From contig JAXDDX010000024.1 in the NCBI GenBank assembly GCA_034670405.1, positions 3,918,001-3,982,000 of the forward strand: a stretch of DNA of 64,000 nt, read 5' to 3'. The notes under the pieces are model-generated. The model had not been told where the DNA came from. It did not search any database and was given only the letters and a program-made list of their open reading frames with translations. Position numbers and translations under genes: made by a program. This DNA is from Hoplostethus atlanticus. Taxonomy: Eukaryota > Chordata > Actinopteri > Trachichthyiformes > Trachichthyidae. Of this stretch, positions 25,958 through 41,399 are shown one piece after another (position 1 is the stretch's first letter; every line of letters begins with the position of its first letter).

Positions 25958-28900
25958 CTAGCACATGGTAGACATTAACAGCACAGTCCACTCACACCGT
26001 TCCTAATGTGACAGCGTGACATTAGAACGACGAGCGAAGACAATTAGCGGGGGGCAGTTTGGGTCAGGGATGAATGCAAATGGCAACTTGTGTGTTAACT
26101 ATAACAGTTTGAGAAATTGAGAGTACGTGAGAAAAGATTGTTTCAGGGTGAATGAGGACATTTAGTTGATAATTAGGTGTGTAAAATAAGGCCAGAAAAA
26201 TCTGAGCAATAGAGAGATTGATTAACAGGAGGATGTTGGCAAATTATTTTGTCTGGATTGTAGCTCAGAACATGGCATTAGATCATGGCATCGTACTGTC
26301 ATGAGATTAATATCAACACAAATGACCTATTTAACTAATAGATTAAACACAGAGAAAATCAGGGTGGAAAGCACACAAGAATCACCATGTGCCCTGAGGT
26401 CTCTCTGGACTGGTTACAATCTAGCCAGCAGAGAGTTAACATAAAGACAGCCTGGCGAACAAATCTACTAATCATCATTTATAGTGATTGCCGTATGTCT
26501 GACGAGAAAGTAAGACATGATTTTTCACCCATGGCGTAACCTATACTCATCACTTTTTAAATGTCAGTGAATTTCAATTGAAGGACTGGGCAACAGATGT
26601 AATTTGTGATATTCCTTTCCTTCTGCCCCAATGATTGACAGCTGGATATGGGAGGCAGGCCCTTTCCCAGAATTCTGCTGGGTGGAAAAAATGTTGAGCA
26701 ACTGAGGAGGAGCGGAGAAGAGAGAGATAAAGAAATATCACCTGCCTAAATAAAGACAAGAGGCGACAATCAAATCAGATCATCAAAGGCTGGCGTCAGT
26801 CAGAGCCAGAAAAATCGAAAAGTGTGTGCAAATAGGAGGGTGAGGAAGAGTGAGTATGACTCCATCTTTCCATCTATCATCCAAAAACAGCATGTGAGCA
26901 TTGATGAGCTGCTAGTGAAAGTGTGTGCGTGTTGGGATGACTACAGTAGCAGGGTATGTGTGTCCCTGCTTCTTGTGCTTCCCTTCAACCCAAACCCTGC
27001 TGGGAGATGAGGCAGCCTTTGGTTCACAGAGGTTAGATCAGTGGCTCTACAAGGCAAACAACAGAGATGAGAAAGCTTACTGTAGATGGAAAAAGAAGTG
27101 GGAGGCTGGCAAGACGTGAGGGAAAAATGGCAACAGGTGTGGTGCAGGAGGAAGAAGAATGTAAGAATGTATTTCCGCAATTGTGATCCCCCAAGCACTC
27201 CCATTTCCTCCAACGTGGGTACAGACCTTCAGCGGATGCAGTCGGGATAGGAACAGAAACCTGCAGCTTTATAATAAATAATTTAATTCCAGGCATTAGC
27301 GGATAGGCTTCTGTGAGGTTTCAGGACCATGGACAGTTCAGAAGTTCAGTTCAAAAGCTTTTTAACGCATTGGACTAGTACCCTTTGACTATTGGCATTT
27401 ATTTGAGACTACCAACAACCATGAACACAACACTTGTCTGTTGTGCATCTGTTGCTTCACAACACATTCTTAGCTATGGCTTCTTTAACTTCTCCGGCGT
27501 CTAGATCGCTGTAACGCTTCAGATAAATGGATGAATATATTAGTCAACATTATAAAAAGGAGTCTATTTCATTTATCTAAAGAACTAAATAAGACAGAAT
27601 AGAGATAAACTTCAGTTATTCTGAACACTACATAGTTACTTTAAACTAGGCCTGCTGCTCAACATGATAGCCCCTGTATTTCACACATCTAGTGGTGTTC
27701 TATATTATACATATACTATTTTGTACAGAAAAATGCAAGTAAGTTTGATAATCACTAATTAGTTGAGTAAAATTATTTTAGTTGACTTTATTTGACGACA
27801 TGGAGAATACAAAGGCAGGTATGAATGAATGTATCCGCCTGAACAACCACTGTTCTCACATACAGGCCTCTCAATTCTCAATTGTGAATGTACAATTGAG
27901 ATACTTTGGGTTTGATACTTTAAGCTGTTCTAGGTTCTGGTAGGTGGCGGGCTTGAAACCAGCGCTGAGCTAGTTTCCCCTTGTTAAAGTGTACAGAAGG
28001 TGATGATACCTGCTTCATGTAGGCATAACACATGGTCTCTGCTACACGCTTGCCCTCATCGTAGCAGGCTCGAGGGCCAATGGGGTTCACATGCCCCCAA
28101 TATTCTTCATTTTGGGGGTGTACCTCTGGGTCTGAAACACACACCATTTTGGGAGCACTTTAAGACAATATTCAAGTTAAGGATGTGAGTTGGTACACAG
28201 AATCATGCACACACACAGTATATGTTTCCCCAGCAATCACTGTCTTCAATTAAGCACTTTTATCTACAGGACCATTGTGGACAGAATGCAGGAAGACTGA
28301 AAATCAGAACACAACATTCTGCCTGTAAAAGAAGTCACTGTTTGATATTACTGGAAGAGAGAAAGGCACAAATACATTACCATTCAGACAATGTTTGTTT
28401 AGTTCTGACAGAAAGCTTTACTCTGGTGAATTTAAAGTGACTCATAACTGTCATGACACTTATATTATATTTATCTTATCTGAACTCTGACCTCAAAAAC
28501 CTGATATCGGCTTCATATCGACAACCCTGTTTTGAGATATTATTACAGGAGGTAGTGTCGTGAGTGTGTAGCGTGCATCTTTCTTACCTCCATACACCTC
28601 AGATGTAGAGGCCAGGAGAAGTCTGGCACCTACACGCTTGGCGAGCCCTAGGACACATACAAGACAGTGAGAACAGAGCGTCCCTTTGGGAGAGACAGAG
28701 CAGATCAAACCTGGAAGCTAAAACCTGGAGAAAGAGACAGACAGGTTTGATTATAGTCAGCAGGTGGAGCAACCTAAGAGAGACAACCGTTAGGAACCAA
28801 ATCAGGCACACCGTAGGAAAGACAAACACACATCAATGGTGCCTGGAGGCAGACTAAGGCAAAATAGTACGTACACTTTGTATCCACTTTCAGTAAACGG

Positions 28901-31048
28901 GGAGGTGTACCTCAAACATGTGGACGAGTCTAAAGGTTCATTTATTTTCTTTACTTGCTTATTCCTATTTAGGGTCATGGGGGTTGGAGCCTTTCCCAGT
29001 GTGCATTGGGCGGAAGGCAGGGAAACACCATGGACCCAGTGTGTCAGGTCTAAGCCTTACTGCCAATTTGGCATGGTGGTCGACATTGGTATTACAGCCT
29101 AAAAAACTCATGCAGCACTCCTCTAAAGCTGTAAAGAAGATACCTTTGAGGTCGCACAAGTCCCAAAACTACTCTTTAAAAATTCTGAAATCAGATTTTT
29201 TTTAAATTAAATTATTATTTCAGTGCTGTATAAAGGTGTATAAATCTTTCAAACATTACAGGTTCAAACATTACACAACAGAAAAAACAAAAAAACACTG
29301 TAAAACAGAATGTATATTAAAAACTTTTATTGTAATTTAATTTGTTTAAACTAATTGAAGAGTAAGAGAATAAAAACATAAAATAAATTTGATGCACATG
29401 AAACCGAAAATGAGTACCAAAAATGTTTTTCCCCAAGGTATAATAAAATGAATAGATTAAATTGAAAACGCATTAAACGTGCTTGTCGGGGAAACAAACA
29501 ACAATCGGACTGACTGACCCTGACTATCAGCAATTTCTGACAATCGGAACTGATAGCCGATAGCACTATCAGGGCCAATATATCGGCTGGCCAATATATC
29601 AGTCTATCCCTAAAGACAAACCTAGTAAATTAACATTGGGCTATATCCTTAAAGTAGTGCTGTGGTGTGACACTGATGGTGTGATTACACAATATAGTCA
29701 CTGATTCAGTTGAAAATTACTCCCCCCAAACACACAGGTGCACAATAGGTACTCAGCCCAAAGTGCTCAGTAATTGACACAGGAGGCACATTTAAGAGCA
29801 AAATCAAGGAGTATTCAACAAGGTAATCAGTCACATCAGTCACCTACAAAACCAGACGGAGAACCTATTCACTTCTCATTAAACCAGTGCCCTCTGCTCT
29901 CGGTGTATCTCCTCTCGTCTATGGATCATTCTCTGTAATGCTTGGATGAAAGAAATTGGTCAATTTTTTCTTCACTTTCCTTCCTTGAGTAATTTACAAG
30001 GATCCCAGGCAGCAGCCACTTAGAGCCAGCATCCTTGGCCAGCCTACTGATGAAAGCCAAAATCTCCTCAGCCAATCAAATCTTGCCAACAGAAAATAGC
30101 TCTGGTGTTACTATGGTAACGGACAGCAAGACACATTGTCACAATTGGCGGATTGTAATCCATTTGCAATGTTCAATTAGATTAGGAACATTGAAAGATC
30201 TGTGACACACAAAGCTGTCGGTCGTTTCATTTATCCAATGACATGCCTGCACTGCTAAGTTCCCATTAAATATCACCGCCTGCTGGGAGATTGGATAACA
30301 CACTTTAGAAAATCAGTATCTGAAGATTAGAGAGATTGTACCAGAAGGAAAACAGTTTAAAAATCATTACACCAATAACATTGCTATATTTGTCATCAGG
30401 CTCTTTACAAACTGGTTTTGCTACATGGAGGTTAGCAGAGTGCAATTACTCACCAAGCATGTTAAGAGTGCCTATGGTGTTGGTCTTGAGGGTTTTGATA
30501 GGGTTGTACATGTAGTTGGGAGGAGAGGCTGGAGAAGCCAGGTGATAGATCTGGTCCACTGTGAAGAGGAGAAAAATCAGTCAGCGTTCCTTGTTGATAC
30601 ATTATCCTGTGTAATCAAATCTAATCATAATCACAACTATGGGAAATAGAACGCTTTGTCTGCAGCGTTTAGGAAGTTTTAAAACGAAAACGTATTAGTG
30701 TGGATGTAGCCATAGTCTCCACCAAGGAAAGCCTGTTTGACTATGGTCTGACCTAGCAGGCATGACACTCACCCTCTCCAGAGTGCGAATTATACAATGA
30801 CAATCGGGGGGGGGGTCAACTTTTTCTCCAGGGCATAAAGGGAACCCAGTACAGCGCAGGCGCGTGCTTCAGTGAACTGAAGTCTTACAATCCTTACAAT
30901 TATCTTGCTTGTTTAACGTAATGTCTGCAGTCTGTAGATGAAACAAATCCATTACACCAGCTCATGGGGCACGTACCGCACAACAACCTTTGTAGTCAGG
31001 GGTCACCAACAAAGTATTGTAGAGCAAAACTGCCAGCAAGTCAGATTA

Positions 31049-31079
<31 letters not shown>

Positions 31080-34000
31080 TACTTAATTCAGAAGTGAGAA
31101 ACATATGGCTCCTATGGAAAACATCCTGTAGAAATATGGATTTATTGTTTCTATTAGACTATTTTCAAGGTAAGAAAACAGCTGACAAAGTTAGATGTTT
31201 GGGTGGTCTATGCCTTTAAGTAGTAGCTAGGCTAATGTTTCATTTATGTTTCATGTTTTTTAGCACTAAAAAAGTGCCCGATATCTCCTCTCCTCTTGCT
31301 CACGTTGACTCTGTGAATTAAAGTGTATTAAACTAGCTAGCTAGCTACTTACATTAACCCTAGCGTCTCCATTGGCTTGCACGACGCATGCGAGCATAGA
31401 CTTTAATGAGGACGCGAGCCACTGCAATGATGGGAGTGAGGCAGGCAGACGAGACGTTTAACTATAACGTCAAGGTTAAGAAATGGTATGGTCCACTTTA
31501 GGGGTGTCTGAAATCGTATTACAAGATTCTTCCAGGCATGAATATGGGAAATATATTGTAATATTTACGATTACGGTAAGAAGGATATATAAATGTTTCG
31601 GCACCCCCGACCCCCCCATTTTTACCTCCTTTGGGGGGGTCCAAGTCTTAATTAGGGGGGTCAGACCCCCACAATCCCTCCCATAATTCAAACCCTGACC
31701 CACTCTCTCTCTCACACACATCCACAAAATACAGGGCACATACCACATAACCGCATCATACTGGGTTTGAATCCGGCCCTTTGTCGCATGTCATCCCTCC
31801 TCTCTCGCCCAATCTTTCCTGTCTCTCTCTACTGCTACGATCAAATAAAAGGCAAAATGTGCCCAAAAAAATCTTTACAATAAATAAAAAATGAAAATAA
31901 TGTAATAGTTTCTCCTGGCACATCCCATAATCTCTTAAAAATAAAAACACACACACACACACACACAAAGGCTGACTGATGGTCATTCACAGTCTTGAGT
32001 CATCCGCCTGACCCCAATTCCTGACCAACCCAACTAAGATAAAACCAATCACAAGTTGTGAGAATGGCGACAGCAAAAGTCGACAGAAATACAAATGGGC
32101 AATTTTCGAAATTGCACCATTCCCCCTTTAGTTCTTGACTTCTTCACCATTTTAATATGTGACTTTCTGACCCACCACTCAAGGTGTTTCCACCTCTCAT
32201 TGTTGGCTCCCTCTTCTCTCTTGACCCTTCTCTAGTCACTGTACTCTATCCTAGGAGGATCCTGTATATTTGGATCCTAGAAGGTCCAAATATAATCTCC
32301 TCTGATTTCAACCCCTGCATGATACTTACTTACACACACACTGTCACACATGCAGCCACACACAACAACAACAAATCAAATGATTACCCTAGAGGTTCAG
32401 ATTACTCTCACCAGTTCTTCTGGACATTCAGCATTAACAACAGCCCAGGTAACCTGGGTAGAGCTGAATCACTAGACCGGCACTAACTGCCACTGAATGG
32501 ACTCTCCCCTGCCTGGACACATCAAGGCTGCTCCCCACAGGTGGAGGATACACAATGACATCAAAGGGTACCAAGCTGTCACAAATGAAGAGAAACCAGG
32601 AAGGAACACGGATCAGCTCCAACAACCACACAGGGAAAAGAGAAATGGCAGCCTGCTATGTATATAACAGCAGCACCGTAGGGTCATTGGCTGCACCTAC
32701 CAGGTAACCATGTAACTAAAAGCTCAGCCAACACAAACATCCAAATCCTTTGTGGACTGAAATTCATTAATTTGACAAATAATGCAGACATTAGAGCTAG
32801 CAATAGCAAATTGGTAAGTTCACCTTCAGCTAGCTACTGTAGTGTTGGCGTGCACTGGCCACGAGAAAAAAAATATTGACTTCAAAATGATCTCATGTAG
32901 ATGAAGAGCAATCTAACCGAGCAGATAGTTCCACGATGCACCCATGCACAGTAGCTTTTGTGCTCTCCATTTTTTATCTCTTTCTTTCCATTATTCATCT
33001 CTCCGTTTCTCCATAATGGATCTCGGTTATAAGCCTCAGAGCCATATGGTTGGTTTCATCACATAATGTGACGTACGATAAGAGGGTTTCTTTGACATAG
33101 ACCAATCATACCTAATCATAGGTGTGCAATAGGATAGCAATTTACAATGTGTTAGCTATCCCTCAGAATAGTGTCAAAACATTCATAATGAGATATCTGG
33201 GATTTGATTTTCAAAGGGGTGCCATTCAGCACAGATTCTGAAAAAAAGGATAGCTATTTTCTTAACAGGAAAAATCATGGATGTATGTATGGGAAGTGGA
33301 GGTGAAGAATAATGGAGAACACTTGAGAGAAAGACACTGTGGATGTCTCTGTCTAAGTAATTACAAATTTTAGTCCCCTCTGCCCCTCTGGCTTGGTTGC
33401 TTCAGAGACAGAAATCAACAACAATTACTGTTGTGGGAGTGGCATTCATAGCAGCAATCATCTACTGAGTTTGCACAAGGTGTGTTTGCACCATGTACAA
33501 TGCCACACACTCTGTGTGTAATTTTTAATAATTTCTATGACTTCAATAAAAAGTCAAAGAATGTTGAAAGTAGGAAAACACAATGGGCCTCACAATGGCC
33601 CCTTCGTAAATTATTCGTAAATGTGTCGTATACGAGTCCGAAATGGAAGTGTTGCGTGTATGAGAAAAAAACAACAGAGTTTTCAGAAGCATCAGCAGTG
33701 GCGTCACAAGAACTGATAAAAGTAAAGCATGACAAGAAATTATTAACGCTGTCAATGCTGTTTCAGCCGAAACACACACCGTTGTTGAGGTAAAAAAAAG
33801 AAACGGTTCGACATGAAACTGCAAAAAAGTATAAGGAGAAATAGACGCGTATTATCAGCCACAGGAAGACGGCAGCGCACTGAGCCGCTATCCGACATGG
33901 ATCAGAGGATCAATCAATAATAGGAGAGACCTCACTGTCGGATGTCCAGTCGGTATTGGAGTTGGACTCAGATCAGATCCAGGCTGCATCTTCATCAGAT

Positions 34001-35032
34001 GGTAGGACTATGTTATTGTATTTGTAAGGCGTCCATGTGATCAACCCATTACAAGTTGGATCATCTTGTGTTGTTATGAATGAGGACAGTTCGGCAAATA
34101 CGCCATTCCAGCCTATTAGGTATTTATTTTCTACAAGGCCACTGAAACATCTTCTTGTTGTTGAGGTTTGGCGCTACTGTAATGGATTTTTCATAAAGAA
34201 TAAGCCGTTCTAAGAGCCTTCCCGCATGTTTCCAAAAACACAAACACATTTCCGCATGTTTCTAAGCACACGTAGGATTTGATCGTACCAAACTAACAAA
34301 TTCAGATACGACCAAAATGATGAATCCGACTATGTTCGTAGAAACCTTCATAATAACGCTATACGATCAAATCTGATCGTACGCACGTTTCGTGAATGAG
34401 GCCCATTGAGATATACTGTGAAGAGAAGCAGCCATTACATTGCTTAAAGGTAAAAAAAAACAAGCTGATTAAGGAAGGAGGTTATGGTGTGTGCTGTCCT
34501 CTTCTCATTTAGACATTACATAAGTCTCTGTCACTAAAATAACATTTCTGTGGTTCTTTAACACATCGTAATCCCAATGGTTTATATGCCTGTTGAAGTT
34601 TGGTTTCAAACCGAACCCTAGGTTTCAAACAGCAAACCGAACCCTAGATGTAACATTTTGAGTTGGTTCTGGCCCAAGCAAACCCCACTTGGCACCACTA
34701 GTATGTAAAAAGTGGCTCATCACATCCTATGCCTATACTCTCCCTCACCCTCAATATAGAGAGGCTCCACCACATCGTGATTGATGAGCTCAAAGTTTTC
34801 ATGGCCAATCCAGTGCTCGACGTTCCTCTTCCTCCCTGTGAAGAAGTTGTCCACCACGGTCACCTCGTGGCCGTCCATCATCAGTTTGTCAGTCAGGTGG
34901 GAACCCACAAAACCGGCCCCACCAGTGATCTAGTGGAACGATACACACGTATGATACCATCAGTAAAAGATAAACATTTACGATTAATAAATAATAGTTG
35001 TGGGACTAGAGGTTGAATAATGTGAAAAAGTG

Positions 35033-35072
<40 letters not shown>

Positions 35073-36336
35073 CCACATACCAAAATTCGCTTCCGATCCT
35101 TTTCGGACAGGAATTTCACAGGTGGATATTTCTGAGAAAAACTGGAACAGAGAAGATTAATGGCTTGGTGATGCACAGCCGGAGCAAACACTACAACCTT
35201 TTGTGATCAGCTCAAGATCAGTTGTGTTGCGTAATACATATTTAACAGACTATCTGCCTGGCAGGATAAGAGGTTTTTCTTTTGTTTGGCTAGCTGTCAT
35301 GGAAGATAACAGCATAAACCTTTCATTATAGTGGAGATATTGGTTAGAGGGCAGTACTAACTACTGTCTCCTTCCTCCTTCTAAATTACTAATTAAGTGA
35401 TACTATTTTTATAATAATAATAATAATAATAATAATCTAATAATGTTTTGTTTGTGTGCGTACATTTGTGTACACATACTGCATACATACCTCAGCTCCA
35501 GATCACGAATCTTTTCTCTGAGCGGAGCCACAGCCTAAAAGTGAGACGAGAGAAGAGTGACAAGAACACAGAAAGTCAGTGCTTTGTTGACTACTGAAGT
35601 GAGCAACCTGGCTATTGGCCATATTCTGGTTAAGGTCTAATTCAGGTTTAGCTGTTTACATGCAACTTTGATACTCTCCCAGTTGCCATAAACAAACCAA
35701 TTACAAGAAGATTCCTGTCACCTGCAAGCTACTACCCTGTTACCAACCAATTCATTAGGCCTGTGAGAGTCTGAGCTTGTGCAGTCGGTGAAAACCAGAT
35801 GTTTACAGATGTTTAATATCTGGGTTTCTCATCAGTAGAGTACAAGCTATTCAATCCAAAGCCAGGTTATTTACGTAACCATGCTAAGAACCAAATTCTC
35901 AGTGCATGTAAAAGTAACCAGCGATGACATATCTTCCCCTCCTCTGCATTATAACTAGGATCATGACATCATGCACAGCTACAGGTATACAAATGTATAA
36001 AACTAGTCTCTGCAGCTTCCCCTAACTTACTGGACTGAAATAAACTCACAGGTAGATTTGGAGGGCAGATTTCATCTCATTTCCATGACCCAGACTCATC
36101 ATTAAAGCTTGCACTTGAAAATAATTCCAAGACACCAGAAGATTCACTCTCGAAGAATAAAGAATAATAGGGAGGAAAGGCATGCGCTGCCAAATACAAA
36201 TGAGGTTTCACAGGCAACCTGCCTCTTTGAAATGTAAGGTCAACCTGATAGCAAACGGACTATTTTAATGAGCGACGGCACCATTTGAAAAGCAACCATT
36301 TTGATTCAATAATCTCTGTTATGTAACTGACTTTCA

Positions 36337-36379
<43 letters not shown>

Positions 36380-39300
36380 GCCTATGTTTTCAGCTGGCTA
36401 CGTGAATTACATAAAACCACATAAACAAATAAATATGCACAGATTAAATTCCATTCAGGATGTGGAACGTATTAAAAAATAACTTCTAAATCTAACAACT
36501 CATTCCTGGCGTAGGATAAACTTGGGCCTTTCAAACACGGCTAGCATGCACACTGACATTAGTTCATGTAAAACTTGGTTCTTTGCACACGTGACAAATA
36601 TTGTATGTACAGCCACACCTATTTAAGGAAAACTGATTACATATAACATTGAAGATTTTCTATTTTGCAGTTTATTTCTCAAAGAGGATAAAGAAGACAA
36701 CAACAGAGGAAAACCAGCCAGCAGCAGGCTCCCGACTGGGATTTGTAATCAAAAGAGGGACAGATTCTGGTTAAAGCCTTAATTACATTAAGTTATGGTT
36801 TTTCAATATTTGTGTGTCTGGATGTACAGTATGCGTATATGTGGTAGCGTGTTATGTGTGAGCAAAGTTTACTTACTATTTGATATGGCATTTGTGCCGA
36901 TCCCCATAACAGAAACCTCAGGGTTAGCATTTAAGGTTAGCGTAGGTTTAGGCATATAGTGGTTAGGGAATGGATGTTAATCAATGGAATGTCCTCACAT
37001 GCACATCATTACAAGGGTGTGTCTATGTGAGTGTGTGCGCAGTAATAGCAGTTGATAACGTGCAACTGATACTATGCAGAACAGGCTAACAGGGAAATGT
37101 AAAACAAGGACGTAAAACAAGGAAGAACCACAGACTTTTGAGCCCAACTCACTTCATCAATTCTCTGCTCAATCTTCATCTTTCCGTGTTCTTGTATTGA
37201 TCTGTGACAGAGAGAGAGAGAGAGGGGGGAAGAGATTGGGAGAGACAAACTGAGTCCAGATGGTTGCAATAATAACTTGCCTAACTTCTGGCTGGAGATA
37301 TTTGCTCTTGCCTCACCATGGATCCATGCAGAAAAACAACCATAATCACTTCATCCCAGAGTCAATAGTTCTCCACATGAAGCATGCTGTTAGGTAGCAA
37401 CACAGGTACCCTCTCCACAGTTCCCACCCCCCACCCAAATATCCCCTCATCTCGATCCAGCAGAATATCTCAGACAATACACTCCTTGCATGAATTGCAT
37501 CAGCCTCTCAGACAACTCAAGAGTAAGGACAGGATTGCTGAGAATATGAAGAACTCCTAAGTATTGCCAAAGCCTACATTTGCACTGGGAACAAAATGAT
37601 GCAGTTGATGGAGGGCAGAGTGATGCAGAAAAGAAAGGGCTGATTTGAATCAAAAAGCATGGCATAGATTTGAAATGGGGGAAGGAGGCAGACTGTGTGA
37701 AAACAAATTCCACTCAGGAAGTAGCATGAATGACAAGCATTTTAAGTAGATCTTAGCAAACCTGCAAGAATGGAGAATATCGTGACAGAGAAATTAATTA
37801 CTATACCTCATGTTTGTGTATGTTCCCCAGACAGCTGGAAGAGAGAAAGAGACAACTGGTCAAAAATTCATGTAAACAAGAATACTACATGCATAGTGCA
37901 TCGTCATATTCATCTATACCAGTCTGCCCAACAAAGCCTCCTTTTATCTCCTGCACCAACAACTGCAATGATGGTACCAGTCATATAGACCATTAAATAG
38001 CATTAATAGGTATATCTTTTGTTGATATGAAATATACATGCTGACCATTGACAAACACACACACCCACATACAATGATAGTTGCTGCTGTTTGAATCGGT
38101 TAGGAAGTGCTGATGAATATAAAATAGGAAGGCCTAATCAGGATGGCTGCCTCGTCCAACTGTTGAGACCTCTAGACCTCTCTGCTTTCAAACTGCATAG
38201 TCAATGTGCTCTTCATATTACATGATACTTTATTATATTGTTCTTTGTTCTCTTCTGAGAAAACTCCAGGGGAGAATTTGTTTCTATTCAGCTGGAAATT
38301 CCACGACCAAAAGGAGAATCCTGGGGGACAGCAGGATGATGCTTGCCAACCCAGAGGCTTGAACCCAGGTACTCCGGTTGAAGGATGGTCTCCCTCCCCA
38401 TTACCCATTGAAAAATATACACAGAGAATGGGTTGGTGTACATTTGTAATGCCTGTAATTACTGCAGTAAGCAGCCATGCACTGAGTTCTAATGGTTTAT
38501 GATGCAGCCTGTTGCACCAGTTAATCGTATTTGAAACGTGACTACTTTTAATGGAAATTGGAGTTTACGCATTCAAATTCCAAAGTTAGAAATAAAAATG
38601 AATGAAGGTTTTATTAGCATGACAAGTCTATTTGTGTTGCCAAAGCACTCATGGATGTAGGTAAAAGCAGGTTTTTACATGTAAACAATATTTACAAATA
38701 TACTTTCACAGTACAAGATGAATCAAAAACAACCACATAGAAAAACAATAAAACAAAACCTTTCTGTCACAGAAATGTGAAAAACACACATCTCTGATTT
38801 ATCTGTTCAGGTATTTAGGGCAGGGTAAAAGGTAAACCTGTCAACATATGGCATAGTAAAAAAAATATAGGCCAGATAAAGTCACTGCTTGTCGGGGTCC
38901 TTTATACAGTAGTTTCTACAGTTGTGCTAGAAGGGAAAAGAGCAGACACTGTCATTACGGGACAACAGTAGTGCTCAGAACTGGTTGTATGCATGGATTA
39001 GATCAACTAGATTATTGTGTGAATAACACAACTCAACATAGAAAGGGAAAAGGAGTAAATTCCCATGTCTCTCTCATGCATCGGTTATGCATTCATGAGA
39101 ACTCTGCAAAAGAAGAATAAAACCATATAGTCGCAAGGGTCCAAGCCCATGGGCAAATTATTTGACAATGATAATATAAGATTGATTCATCATTCATCAA
39201 ATTCTACATCTCAAAGATAGAACATGGTGCCTCACATATTGCCATTTGAAAAATTGCCAATAGTCCTAACGGTTCAGGAGATATTGGCCAAAATGGAAAG

Positions 39301-41329
39301 CTTCTTGTTATAGGGCCACCATCTGGCTGATCAGGTTAATTCTTTTGCCTCAGTAGTGAGGGAGATTTGAAACATATTTACCAAATCTGACTGCTCTAAC
39401 ATGAAGCATTTAGGAATTATGCCTCCCCTCCTGTTTGTGCATCTTCGTCATGAACTTTATTCATGCATCAAGGCCAAACAGGTCAAAAATCTGTGAAAGA
39501 GGCATGATGTAGGCAGCTCAGTCATGCTGTATGTAAAACCTGGTGGTCAACTGGTCAACTGAGTCAACTTTGTAGAAGAAATTAAATAAAAATAGTAGCT
39601 ATTGCCAGGTTGGCCTGATGGTGGTACTATGGTGCAACCAACTTATGGCTGGCCTTAAGAAAATGCCATATTGTTGGATACTCCTCCAGTTACACATCCC
39701 TCACTCAATTCTAACATCTGTTTGTCTTTACCACAGTTTTTTCTAAGAATCTTTATTAATGTCACAAAAGAATCAAGAACAAGCCCACCCCTGATGTTTT
39801 GCATCTCCCCTCCTAGCACTTCCTATTGCAGAGCCTGTGGAGCAGACAGACGATTGCCTAAGTGAGTCAGCGAGTGACATGAGGAAATAGCAGCTTGCTT
39901 GATGTGACCTGCTGCTACCAGGATATTGAGAGGGATATCTGACTGAAGAGCTGGGCCAGCCCTCCTGTATTTCAGACAATGCTCACTGAATCAAGCAGCA
40001 AATCAGGTGTGAAACAAGTGGATGTTCACTTTCTAGATGGTAAATTGTTATTATGGTAATGGTGTCTCAAAAATCTTATTTTCCTTTGTTTCCCCTCAGG
40101 CCTGTAAATGCACTCCCTCACCTGTTGCCATGCTTATAGACTGTGGTTATATACTGTATATTAGAGTTGCATGGTATACTGGTACTGAAAAAGTACCGCA
40201 GTACTAGAGTTTTTAAATTAGTGCCAAATGGCCTGCCTGATCACAGCTAGGGCTGTCGCGGTAACCGCATCACCGCGGTTGTGTCAAGGCACCCGCAGAT
40301 GGAAAACAAACCACCGCGGTTGTTAAAAAAAAAAAAAGTCCTGTATTTTGGAAGTTTTTTATTATTTGTTTTCCATTTCATTATTAAATTAATCATATTC
40401 ATGTGTATTTGGTGTAAAGTATTGTAACAACCCGGTTGAAATATGTGATGCTTACTGTTAGTTATGGCCAGTTATGGGAGATGTTATTAGCGGGTTGGTA
40501 CCTCCCAACTGTTGGTTGCCCATCACCAGTCTTAGTGTGCTTAGTCTTCCTGTGATTGGTTGAGAGGACGCTACAGTATGACTAAACTCATTTTAGGGCT
40601 AGTATAATGAGTGTTTTTTCACATAATACACACTTTGCTCTGTTTGGTAATCTCCCTTAACTTTGTAGAAAAACTGCCACGAAGAGCTTTTTGACATTCG
40701 CCGTGTTTAGTGAGCCGGAGTGAATTTACGAGCGCGCGCATTGGCTGGTTAACATAATTAACTAACGTGATTGATTTGAAAGACGCTTGGTATTTAGTAG
40801 GTAAGTAGTTTATTTCCCCATTTATGACAACGATTGTAAGTTAGGCTACAGTTTATGAATGTTTTTTGTGTAAAAAAAATAATAAATTATCAATAATAAT
40901 AATACTGTGGCGGACTCGCGGAGCACCAAGGCTGCCCCAGTCCGCCAGGCTTCCAGGGGCGTCTAAACGTTTATGATTCAAACATGTTCACATCCATACT
41001 TTTATCACATTTCACAATGTTGAGGGACAAATGGATAGATTATCAAACATGTTTGAAATTGTTTGGGACTCCTACGACGTTAGACATTTTTTTCCTGTTC
41101 TTAGGACCCGCTAGTGTCTTACACTGAACTACACTGAACCGATCGCGGGTAAACTCGCATGTATTAAAACATTTTTTTTTTTTAAAAAGGGCGGTACCAC
41201 CGCATCCCGCGGTGATGAGCCACATACACAACCGCGGTGGGAAAATTTAAAAACCGTGACAGCCCTAATCACAGCACCCTCCTCACGGGGAGAGTGGTAG
41301 GAGCCTGTCAGCAGGTCCTGAGTCTCACT

Positions 41330-41399
<70 letters not shown>

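Larger units (their letters stand above)
22369..28009. other. uxs1 intron with Tc1 relic and microsatellite
   Basis: The 5.6-kb intron between the EGVEV and PEVHP exons. It contains the hairpin at 22619-22664, the Tc1-like relic at about 24600-25175 and the long (TG)n at 25873-25956. Nothing else was recognised. Confidence 0.6.

Noticed and set aside
25788-25991. His/Thr-rich and Val/Cys-rich open frames
   Set aside because: Translations of the (TG)n microsatellite; similar cases at 41129-41425, 56198-56479 and 60832-61317.
31476-31748. 90-residue open frame in the G/C-run region
   Set aside because: Lies in the end of the hAT-like element and flanking DNA; no protein similarity recognised.
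35081-35131. Shorter form of the uxs1 KYPPVKF exon using the acceptor at 35132-35133
   Set aside because: It breaks the phase with the exon at 35491-35534; the acceptor ten bases upstream restores SFSQKYPP, as in the family.
38590-38770. Possible LINE 3' end on the minus strand (TTTTATTAGCATGACAAG, TGCCAAAGCACTCATGG)
   Set aside because: Suggestive motif only; no coding part, no tail boundary and no second copy to compare.
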